Source: MFD01275-c22 sp963705885 (GTDB lineage Bacteria; Actinomycetota; Actinomycetes; JACCUZ01). Taken from it: DNA of 64,000 nucleotides. The stretch spans positions 2,914,001 through 2,978,000 of the forward strand of contig OY970120.1 of the NCBI GenBank assembly GCA_963705885.1. The letters run 5' to 3'. This document shows positions 55,719 to 64,000 of this stretch, one piece after another; positions within the stretch are counted from its first letter, which is position 1, and each line of letters opens with the position of its first letter. A program made the position numbers and the translations under genes. A model generated the notes under the pieces. That model did no database searches and was not told the DNA's origin. It saw only the letters and a list, made by a program, of their open reading frames with translations.

Positions 55719-57555
55719 CCGGTGCGATGACCATCCGCACGGAGCCGCCCGGCTCCGTCGAGGACGACGTGGTGGCGCCCCGGCTCACCTGGCGTCAGGT
55801 CCGCGGCCTGGCGATCGCCCTCGCCGCCGTCGCCGTCGGTGCGCGCGCCTGGGTGGCCCTGCAGGGCTACTTCTTCGTGGACGACTACATCTTCGTCGTC
55901 CAGGCCTCGACCCACTCGCTGTGGTCCCCGGACTTCCTGTTCCGGCCCCACTTCGGCCACCTCATGCCCGGCGGCCACGCCCTGACCTGGTTGCTCACGC
56001 GTGCGGCGCCGTTCAGCATGCCGGCCTTCGTGGCGGCGTCGACCGCGATGCAGGCCGTCGCGGCCGTGCTCGTCTGGCGGCTCCTGCGGCAGCTGTTCGG
56101 GCGGACACCGTGGGTCCTCGTGCCCTTCACCGTGGCGGTGCTCTCACCCCTGACGCTTCCCGCGTCGATGTGGTGGGCGGCGGCGGTGAACGCGCTTCCG
56201 CTGCAGATCGCGATGACCCTCGCTGCCTCGGCGTTCGTCGCCCACCACCGGCAGGGCCGCACCCGCGACCTGGTGGCGACCGTCGGGTGGACCCTCGTCG
56301 GTCTGGCGTTCTTCGAGAAGGCCGTGCTCATCCCGCTCGTCCTGCTCGCCCTGGGGTTCGTGCTGGCGGACGAACGCAACCCGCTGCGCGCCGTGTCGGA
56401 GGTGCTGCGCAGGTCGCCGCGGCTCTGGGTCGCGCTCGGCATCACGGTCGGCGGCTACCTGGCGGCGTACCGGGCGACCATCGAGCTCTCTCGGCGCGGG
56501 GGACGCCGGGACCGGGCTACGTGCGGTCCGTGCTCCACGGCGGCGTGGTGGAGACGTTCCTCCCCGCGCTGGCCGGCGGCCCGTGGCGGTGGGTGCCGTT
56601 CGACACCCCCGCGGCCGCGCCGCCCACCGCCCTGCGGTGGCTCGCGCTGGCAGCGGTGGCCGCGGTGGTCACGGTGTCCAGCGTGCGGCGGCGCGCGGCT
56701 CGACGCGCCTGGCTCGCGCTGGCCGCCTATGTCGTGGTGGAGCTCGTCCTGCTCCTGCTCGGCCGGTCGCTGTTCCCGTCGGTCATCAGCCAGCAGTACC
56801 GCTACTACGCCGACGCGGCCCTGCTCGTGTCGGTCGCGGTCGGCGCGTCGGTCATGGCTCCCGCCGGCACGGCCCGGGGCGACGACGGTGCGCATCGACC
56901 GGGCCGGCTCGCCACCGCCGTCGTGGTGGCCGTGGGGGTCAACGCATACGTGATCTCGTCGATGGTGTCCTACGCGTCCTTCGCCGGGATGTGGCGCGAC
57001 AACCCCACCCGCCCCTTCGTCACGAACGCCATCGCGTCGCTGCAGGCCCACCCCGGCCTGACCGTGCTCGACCAGCCGGCGCCGGGGACGGTGGTCTTCC
57101 CGTTCCAGCGCGACCGCGACCTCTCCATGCTCTTCGCGCAGGTGCGCGGCGCTGCCGCGTTCAGCCGCAGTCCGACCGCGCTCGTCGTCCTGGACGAGCA
57201 GGGGTTCCTGCGGCGCGGCGAGGTCGCGGGCGTCACCACGAGACGGGGACCCGAGATCGGGTGCGGATGGCGGGTCGAGCCCGGCGCGACCGAAGGCATC
57301 CCCCTCGCGCTGCCGGTCTACGACTGGTACTTCACGGTGGCGCTGCGCTACGCGGCCGAGGCACCCACCCGCGTGCGGGTCGGCCTGGACGGGGACGGCC
57401 GCAGCTGGCGGCTCGACCCCCGGGAGAGCTCGCGGTACGTGCCGGCGCGCGGCGGCGGCGACCGGCTCGTCGTCACCAACCTCGGCGAGTCGCCGCTGTG
57501 CCTGCGCAGCGCCACGGTCGGGCTCCCGGTGCCCGGTCCGGGAGGACCGCTGTGA
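55715..57555 (+). pseudogene. GT-C-like multi-pass membrane protein (copy 2), frameshifted at a CT repeat
   Basis: Paralogue of the preceding gene with the same blocks: GYFFVDDYIFVVQA, GHLMPGGHALTW, SMWWAAAVNALPLQIAM, FFEKAVLIPLVLL, YRYYADAALLVSVA and a similar C-terminal domain (VLDQPAPGTVVFP). The frame from GTG 55715 (or ATG 55727) fails at (CT)3, 56486-56491. With (CT)2 it reads TIELSARGTPGPGYVRSVLHGG and continues to the stop at 57555. A two-base gain in a short tandem repeat is the only lesion seen. Either slippage in the cell or an assembly error. The stop overlaps the acyltransferase GTG. Confidence 0.78.
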
Positions 57556-58763
57556 CCGCGGCCCCGGCCGAGGCCGAGGCCACGACGCCCACGAGTGCCT
57601 CGCCGGCCCGGTCGACGACGGCCGGACCGCGCTTCCCGCACCTGGACGCCGTCCGGGGACTCGCGGTGGTCCTCGTCATCGCCACCCATGCCGCGTTCCA
57701 GACCGGACGCTACGAGACAGGGCCGCTCGCGGGGTCGCTCGCCCGGATGGACTTCGGGGTGACCCTGTTCTTCCTGCTCTCCGGGTTCCTGCTGTTCCGG
57801 CCGTGGGCGCTGGCCCGCGCCACCGGCGTCCGGGGACCGGCCGCGAAGGCGTACCTCTGGCGCCGGGCGCTGCGCATCCTCCCGGCGTACTGGCTGGCCG
57901 TCGCCGCGGCGATGTACCTCGAGGCGGACAACGACCCCGAGCAGCTGTCGGGCTGGGTGCGTCACCTCACCTTCACCCAGGTCGCGGGCGCGGGGCACCT
58001 CGCGCACGGGCTCACCCAGACCTGGAGCCTCTCGGTCGAGGTCTCCTTCTACGTGCTGCTGCCGGTCCTGGCCGCCTGGGTCCTCGGCCGCGGCCGGCAG
58101 GAATGGCGTCCGGTCGCGACGCTGCTGCGCATCGGCCTGCTCGCGCTGGCCACGGTCGGCTGGCTCGTGCTCGTCGCGCGGTCCGCGGACCTGCAGGCCG
58201 ACGCCGCAAGCATCTGGCTGCCCGCGCACCTCGGCTGGTTCGGCGCCGGTATGGCCCTGTCGGTCGTGAGCGTCCACCTCGACGTGACCGGCGAGCGTGC
58301 GGGGCGCGGCTGGCGGCTCGTGTCGGAGGCGTCGACCTCGGTCGCGACGTGCTGGACGCTGGCCCTCGGAGTCTTCCTCGTCGCCGTCACGCCGATCGCC
58401 GGCCCGCGGACCCTGGTGCCCCCGACCGCGTGGGAGTCGGTGGCCAAGCACCTGCTGTACGGGGCCACGGCGACGCTCGTCCTGCTGCCGCTCGTCATGC
58501 ACCGCCACGGCCGGGACCCGGCCCGTCGCGTCCTGGCCAGCCGGCCCGCCCGGTGGCTCGGCGAGATCTCCTACGGCATGTTCCTCTACCACCTCGTCGT
58601 GCTGACGCTCGTGCTCGACTGGTTGGACCGGCCGGCGTTCACCGGCGAGGGCTTCCTGCCCGTGTTCGGCGCGACCCTCGGCGTCACCGTCGTGGTCTCG
58701 GCCGTGAGCTACGTGCTCGTCGAGCGCCGCTTCCTGCGTAGGAAGGGCCGCGTCACGGGCTGA
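57552..58763 (+). CDS. Acyltransferase 3 (OafA/YrhL-like) membrane protein
   Basis: The 403-residue protein has ten or more helices with the acyltransferase 3 signatures: PHLDAVRGLAVVLVIATHAAF (Arg and catalytic-site His), FFLLSGFLLFRPW, YLWRRALRILPAYWLA (the RxxR element) and TWSLSVEVSFYVLLP (SxxxE). A final SYGMFLYHLVVLTLVLDW matches the last helices. Such enzymes O-acylate sugars of surface glycans using cytosolic acyl-CoA. GTG 57552 overlaps the stop of the GT-C gene. Its last 55 bases overlap the end of the convergent aftD gene. Confidence 0.92.
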   Translation: MTAAPAEAEATTPTSASPARSTTAGPRFPHLDAVRGLAVVLVIATHAAFQTGRYETGPLAGSLARMDFGVTLFFLLSGFLLFRPWALARATGVRGPAAKAYLWRRALRILPAYWLAVAAAMYLEADNDPEQLSGWVRHLTFTQVAGAGHLAHGLTQTWSLSVEVSFYVLLPVLAAWVLGRGRQEWRPVATLLRIGLLALATVGWLVLVARSADLQADAASIWLPAHLGWFGAGMALSVVSVHLDVTGERAGRGWRLVSEASTSVATCWTLALGVFLVAVTPIAGPRTLVPPTAWESVAKHLLYGATATLVLLPLVMHRHGRDPARRVLASRPARWLGEISYGMFLYHLVVLTLVLDWLDRPAFTGEGFLPVFGATLGVTVVVSAVSYVLVERRFLRRKGRVTG

Positions 58764-61700
58764 CCGCCGCTCACCCATGCGACCCCGGCCGCCCCGAGCG
58801 CGACGAGCGCCGCGGCCGGGGCGGGCCACCGGTCCCCCGCGTAGGCCTGGCCGTCGCCCCACGCGTCGCCCGCCAGGAGGAGCCCCGCGGTCACCGCCGC
58901 CACGACCGCGAGAGCGGCCGGCAGCCACGCCGCCGCCCTCCGTCCACGCAGGAGAAGTCCGGCGCCCACGGCGCCGGCCCCGACGACCGCGCCGGCCGGC
59001 CCGCCGACCAGCGCCAGACCGAGCACGAGGAGAGCGGAGACCAGCGGTCGGGGCAGGGCGGCCGGGACGACCGGCGAAGCGTCGGCGCGACCCCGTGCCG
59101 GCGCGACCGCCAGCCCCAGCAGCAGCAGCGCCGCGACCAGGCCACCGAGGAGGCCCAGCCGGTACAGGCGGTCCGGCGCGAACCGCAGGTCCACCTCCCC
59201 GGCGGCTCCCGCGGGCAGGACGAAGCCCTGCTGCCAGCCGTCGACGGTGACCGGACGCAGCCGCTCCCCGTCCCACGTCGCCTCCCAGCCCGCGTTCACG
59301 TTCTCGTGGACGACGAGCAGCGCCCGCTCCGGGCGGGCACCCACCTCGACCGTGCGGTGCACGGGCTCCCAGCGGGTAGCCGTGCTCTCCAGCGGCGCGA
59401 CCGGCTCGGGGAAGTCGAGGTCCGGCACGAGCCCGACGCCGGTCACCGACCAGGCCGGGGTGCTGCGGGCGGTGACGCGCAGGTCGCCGGCGGCGAGACG
59501 TGACGTGCCGGCATCGCAGGGCTCCGCCAGCACCGGCCTGCCCGCCAGCACGTCCTCGCGGGTCGCGAGCACCCGGGTGGGCACACGCTCCTCTCCCAGG
59601 TCGAGGTCGGGGCCTGCCCCGCACGGCGCGGCCACGAGCGCGGCGGCGGGATCGGGCTCGCGGAGGTCGTCGGCCCCCAGCACGCGCAGCTCCGAGAGCC
59701 CGACCGGCTGGAAGGTGGTCGCGCGGGTGTACGGGTTGTATGACGGCAGCGGCACCACGACGGGGAACGTCACGTCGAGCCGGTCGGTCGTGACGGCCCG
59801 GAAGAGGACCGTGCCGTCCGGCCCGATCTCTCCCGACCGCAGGCCCTCCGGCGTGCGCACGATGACGGACTGCGCGCGGGACGCGGCGAGCGCCGGGTCC
59901 ACCAGGACCTGCAGACCGCTCACCCGGCGGGCCTCCGGGAGGCGGACGGTGAGCGTGGGGTGGTCGTCCCCCGGCGCCGCCACCCATCCCGTGCCGAGGT
60001 CGCGGTCGGCGACCGCCTGCGCCGACCCTCGCGGGTCCGCCACCGCCGCCGACGTGGCCGCCACGCGAGTCCCGGTGACCGTGTCCTGGAGCAGCGCGGT
60101 GAGGGCGTCCCCCGGCCGCGGCTCGACGGTCACCGACCGGCGGTAGTCGCCGGCCACCGGAAGAGCCACGACGCGGTCGACACCGGCCTCCTCCTCGCCG
60201 GGTCGGGGCAGCACCGACGCGCACAGCGGTCGCTCGCCGACCAGCGTGCAGCCGCCGCGGCGGTCGTCGTCGGTGGTCAGCGCGACCCAGACCGGCCGAG
60301 CCGCCGCGGCCCCGTCGAGGTCGTCCGGGGTGCGCAGCGGCCGCGTCACCCGGAGCCCGGGCACCTCGACCTCCCTGAGGCCGAACGTGAACCCCGTCCC
60401 GCCGCCGTCCACGGTGAGCGCGGTGACCCGCAGCCGGCCGGTCGGCGCGGCCGGCAGGACGAGCCGGATGCGCCGCTCGTCCGGACCGACGCGCACGGTC
60501 CGGGACCCCGCGTCGGTGGTGACCAGCAGGCGGAGCACCCGCGGGCCGGGCGCCTCCTCGTCCAGGAGCAGCCGGACGCCGGAGAGCGTGCGCGGCCGGT
60601 CCAGCCGCAGCTCGAACCACTCGCCGACCGCGCCCGAGGCGCCACCGGAGAGCCAGGACGTCGCGGGGTCACCGTCCAGGGCGGCGAACGGCTGGTGCTC
60701 GGGGCGGGCGGCTCCGAACGCGTCGGCGTCGGAGGCGGAGGACGAGGTCACCGCACGCCCGCCCGACCACGCCGCGACCGTCTCGTGCGGCGCCGAGCCG
60801 GACGGGAGGTAGTCGCGGGCCGTGCCGCCGAGCCGCAGCGGGTCGGCGGGCGCCAGGACGCCGGACGCCGACCCGGCGAGCCGGCCGAAGTTCACCTCGC
60901 GGCGGCGCAGGCTGTCGGTGACGACGGTCGGGCAGGGTGCAGACCCGGCCGTGCGTCCCGCGCGAGCACCGTCGGCCGGCCGTCCAGCCACTCCCGGTCC
61001 GCCAGGTCGAGCAGCGCCTCCGGACCGCCGATGACCTGCACCACCTCGTCGGCCGGGAACGCCTCGACGAGGGCACCCGGCCGGCGGACGGCGAACACCT
61101 CCACAGCGGCGTACGGCCGGTCGAGCTGCTCGTCGACCAGCCCCTGCGGCGTGCTGCCCCCACCGACGGCGGGGCCGAACGTGGCGACCGGGGAGATGCC
61201 GGGTGAGCCGGCGAGGGCCGCGTGCACGAGGACCGGGCGGACGGAGCCGGCTGGGCGTAGTCGAGGTCGTGGCGGACCACGAGGTAGCTGACGCCCGCGC
61301 GGCGCAGCAGTCGGCGAGCCCGGCCGAGCCGCACCGCGGCGAGCCGCTCCTCGACGGCGTCGAGCAACCGGATGTGCCCGGGCTCCGCGAGCGGGATGGC
61401 GTTGCGCACCCCCCACGGCCCGCGGGCCAGCGGCTGGAGCGGCTCGTCCCGCGGGCCGCCCCAGACGTACTCGCCGAGCCGCGAGGCCGGGACGACCAGG
61501 GCGCGACCGCGCTCCGGGGCCGCTCGTCGAGCCAGCAGGCGGCCTCCCGCCAGGCGTCCGGGAAGGCGGTGAAGGAGCCGCGTGGGGCCAGCCGCTGCAG
61601 CAGCGCTGGCGCGCGACCCAGGCGACGACGGCCGCCGCGACGCGTCCGGGCAGCGACCGGACGAGCGCATCCGGCCGCGCGGCCCGCTGCGCCCACCCGG

Positions 61701-62881
61701 CCGAGCAGGTGGACCAGCCCGAGCGCGAGCGGGAGGCGGAGCACGACGTCGAACTTGTGCACGTTGCGCAGCGGCGCGAGCGGCCCGTCGAGGAGCGCCT
61801 GCAGCGGCAGCCGGCGAGCCAGCCCGTCGACCGGACCGACGTGCCCGACGGTCGACGAGCAGCGCTCCCGAGCAGGACGCCGGGACGCAGGAACCACCGG
61901 TCGGGGACGCCGCGCCGCAGCAGCCCGGCCAGGCCCAGCCCGGCGACCACGGCGGTCGCCGCGACGAGCAGCGGGTCGGTGGCCAGCGCCCAGCCGGCCG
62001 GCCAGACCGGGCCGTCGGCGCCGGCGAGGTACGCGAGCCAGTGCGAGGCGCCGCGCAGCACCTCGACCAGGGCGGTCGGCGGCGTGGTGACGGCGGCGGT
62101 CTCGATGTAGTCGAGGAACGGCGGGCTGTAGCGGCCGAGCAGCAGCGAGCGGCAGCGCCCACCACGCGCGGCGAGCGGCGACCGCCAGCGCCCACCAGCG
62201 CGACCAGCGCGCCGAGCCGCGCGGCGACCGCGCCGCAGGGTGAGCAGCCAGAGCGCCGCCAGCGGCAGGACGGCGAGCGGTCGGCGGCGGCGTTGACCCC
62301 GCCGGCGCAGGCGACGGCGACGCCGGACCGCGCGGCCGCCCGCCGGACCGATCCGCCCGGGCGCCGCGCGACCAGCGGCACGAGCACCCACGGCGCACAG
62401 CGCATCGGCCAGCGCCTCGACGCGAGTCGGCGCCCAGCTCGGTCAGCACCCGCGGCGACAGCGCGAACGCGACGCCGGCGAGCAGCCTGGCGTGCCAGGC
62501 GTGCCGATGCCGAGCTCGCCGGCCAGCGCACGAGCGCCGAGAAGCGCGGCGACCAGCAGCAGCGACCACCACAGCCGCTGGACCACCCAGCCGGGAGCGT
62601 CGGCCAGCGTCGCCGAGCGAGGAAGAACGGGCCCATCGGGAACAGGTAGCCGTACGCCTGGTTCTGCAGCTGGCCGAAGGCGCCGTGCGGGTCCCAGAGG
62701 TGCAGCGCGCGGCCGAGGAAGCCCGCAGCGGGTCGACGGCGAGGTCGAGCTTGGTGTCGGCGGTCAGACCCGCCCGGGCGCCTGCGCGAACGCCAGCCGC
62801 CACGAGGAGCAGCACGCGACCGCGCGAGCCACCCGCAGGCGCCTGCGATGCGAGCCGCGGCGCGGCCGACGGGAGCGTCAC
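58709..62881 (-). pseudogene. aftD: Alpha-(1->3)-arabinofuranosyltransferase AftD family, frame broken repeatedly in the 5-prime part
   Basis: Start at GTG 62881, which overlaps the methyltransferase stop. The N-terminal half read across frames gives TADTKLDLAVDPLR, LHLWDPHGAFGQLQNQAYGYLFPMGPFF and FALSPRVLTELG, the AftD/DUF3367 hallmarks. The second half is intact from 60.9 kb to the TAG at 58709. It contains discoidin-like domains (DPATSWLSGGASGAVGEWFELRL; DRDLGTGWVAAPGDDHPTLTV) and three C-terminal helices. Frame breaks occur near 60.94, 61.24 and 61.52 kb and several more upstream. AftD branches arabinan on lipid-linked acceptors. Because neighbouring genes show the same damage, sequence errors are more likely than true loss. 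Intact length would be about 1,390 residues. Confidence 0.85.
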
Positions 62882-63674
62882 CGCTTGCGCAGCACCAGCA
62901 CGAGGTTCCAGGTCAGCACCTCGCGCAGCGCCGGGCACCGGCGACGATCCCGCGCGCCCACCGCGGGTGGTAGCGCGGCAGCGACCTCGACGAGGTCGGC
63001 TCCGCGGCCTGGCCGCCCGGGACCAGCGCAGCATCTGGCCGACCGTGGTCGGGAACAGCGTCTGGCCGTAGTCGTTCTTCGGCGGCGACCGTGCCGCCGC
63101 TCGTAGCGCCGGGCCGCGCGCTCGCCGCCGAGGAAGTGCCAGGGGGAGGTCTCGTGCCCTCCGTGGGGGCCAGCCAGTGGTGTAGCGAGACGACGACCAT
63201 CCCGCCGGGCCGGCGACGCGGAGCATCTCGTCGGCCATCCGCTCCGGTTCCGGCACGTGCTCCAGGACGTTGGAGGAGTAGCAGACGTCGACGGCGCCGG
63301 CGCGGATCGGCAGCTCGCGCCTGCCCGAGGACCGTCCGGGCCCGGGCGGCGCCCGCGCGCTCAGCTCGCCGAGGTCGGCGTCCACCGAGACGTAGCCGGC
63401 GCCGCTCGGCGGAAGGCGTCGGCGAAGTAGCCGGGACCACCGCCGACGTCGAGCACGGGCCGCCCTCGCAGGTCGGTGCAGCCGGCGGAGCTGCTGACCG
63501 AGTCGTCGGCGACAGCCGGCGTAGAAGCGCTCGGGGTCGGTCTGCTCGACGCAGGAAGGCCGAAACAGCTCGACCGAGCGGCGCTGCTGCTCGCGGCTCC
63601 GTCGGTCGGCACCGGGCAGCGAGGCGGCGCGGACAGTCCTGGCGCGACCTCCCTCGCACGGCCTCGTCGCGCAC
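62878..63674 (-). pseudogene. Class I SAM-dependent methyltransferase, frame broken
   Basis: Read across frames from GTG 63674: RTVRAASLPGADRRSREQQRR, EQTDPERFYA, DLRGRPVLDVGGGPGYFADAFR (SAM motif I), GYVSVDADLGEL, ELPIRAGAVDVCYSSNVLEHVPEPERMADEMLRVA, GGMVVVSLHHWLAPTEG, PKNDYGQTLFPTTVGQMLRW, ending TWNLVLVLRKR before TGA at 62878. This is a roughly 255-residue Methyltransf_11-type enzyme of envelope-glycan loci, upstream of and overlapping aftD. At least four changes of frame are needed, matching the damage in aftD. Substrate unknown. Confidence 0.75.
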
Positions 63675-63691
63675 CTCAGGAGCGCGCCGTC

Positions 63692-64000
63692 ATGACGCGG
63701 TCCAGGCGAGCCGGCCGCTGCGCGTCGTGCCTGCTCAACTGGCGCGACACCAACCACCCCGAGGCCGGCTGGCGCCGAGAAGTACCTCGAGACCGTCGCG
63801 CCCGGCCTGGCCGCGCGCGGGCACGCGGGTCACTCCTGTCCGGACCGCCGCGTACCCGGGGCGCTCCGCGACGAGGTCCGTCGACGGCGTCCGCTTCGTG
63901 CGCCGCGGCGTCGAGCTCGCGTCTACCTGCGCGCTGGTCGGCGCGGCTGCGACGGCGAGCGTCGCTCGACGTCGTCGTCGACGTGCAGAACGGCGTGCCG
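63692..64000 (+). pseudogene. GT4-type glycosyltransferase, N-terminal part only, frame broken and cut by window edge
   Basis: ATG 63692 opens MTRSRRAGRC, then CLLNWRDTNHPEAG, the N-terminal acceptor-side loop of a GT4 family common beside aftD (usual form NHPEAGGAEKYLETVA). An extra base after GAGGCCGGC at about 63770 breaks the frame; EKYLETVAPGLAARGHA and RASLDVVVDVQNGVP appear in other frames. The gene runs off the right edge, so only about the first 100 residues are visible. It is divergent from the methyltransferase with 17 bases between starts. Confidence 0.7.

Noticed and set aside
58709..63757. A single 1,682-codon protein in this frame
   Set aside because: Only the part below about 60.9 kb is AftD in this frame; the rest alternates between fragments of AftD and of a separate methyltransferase with shadow sequence. 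It is two damaged genes, not one.

Overview
The window is very GC-rich (well over 70 percent G+C by eye), densely packed bacterial DNA with many GTG starts, start/stop overlaps and few gaps; no intergenic stretch exceeds about 230 bases. RbpA, WhiA, a rapZ-yvcK-whiA block beside uvrC, an AftD-type arabinofuranosyltransferase and mycothiol-type DinB/MDMPI proteins mark it as an actinomycete. Several orders fit (Propionibacteriales, Geodermatophilales, Kineosporiales) and I cannot choose. No tRNA, rRNA, insertion sequence, phage gene or CRISPR array was found.

Layout. 0-2.8 kb: truncated VOC protein, divergent from an ECF sigma factor with a SnoaL-like tail that is coupled to a DinB/MDMPI gene, then a uridine-kinase-like NTPase. 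2.8-11.8 kb (minus): conserved core run uvrC-rapZ-yvcK-whiA, gap-pgk-tpiA-secG and rbpA. 11.9-15.9 kb: Rieske-type Tat lipoprotein, a histidine kinase with an unusual domain order, its LuxR-type regulator and a lone receiver domain. 16.1-19.1 kb: uvrA.

19.2-38.5 kb is the most interesting part, an exopolysaccharide or phosphoglycan locus. It starts with a fusion of a low-molecular-weight tyrosine phosphatase to a membrane-anchored DUF4012 domain and a small sortase-substrate-like protein. A long minus-strand operon then runs from a Wzc/CpsD-type tyrosine kinase through a GT4 glycosyltransferase, FkbM methyltransferase, Wzy-like polymerase, Wzx-like flippase, cytidylyltransferase-like protein, CDP-alcohol phosphotransferase and second cytidylyltransferase to two GH71 (alpha-1,3-glucanase family) proteins. 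Divergent from it are a second CDP-alcohol phosphotransferase and an unrecognised protein; facing these are a GT4 enzyme and a WbaP-type initiating glycosylphosphotransferase. The set can initiate, elongate, flip, polymerise, regulate by Tyr phosphorylation, possibly decorate with alcohol phosphate, and trim a glycan.

38.6-53.7 kb: mostly housekeeping genes (MDMPI, MBL hydrolase, a frameshifted TauE/SafE transporter, TerC behind a probable yybP-ykoY riboswitch, uvrB, secreted deacetylase, secreted DUF4015-like hydrolase, coaE, membrane protein, rpsA, APH-like kinase, methyltransferase, DUF3068 protein). 53.8-64 kb: a second envelope-glycan cluster with two tandem paralogous GT-C-like membrane proteins (the second frameshifted at a CT repeat), an acyltransferase, aftD, a methyltransferase and a GT4 gene running off the right edge. 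From about 60.9 kb to the end the reading frames break repeatedly in three neighbouring genes, which looks like poor sequence quality rather than biology.
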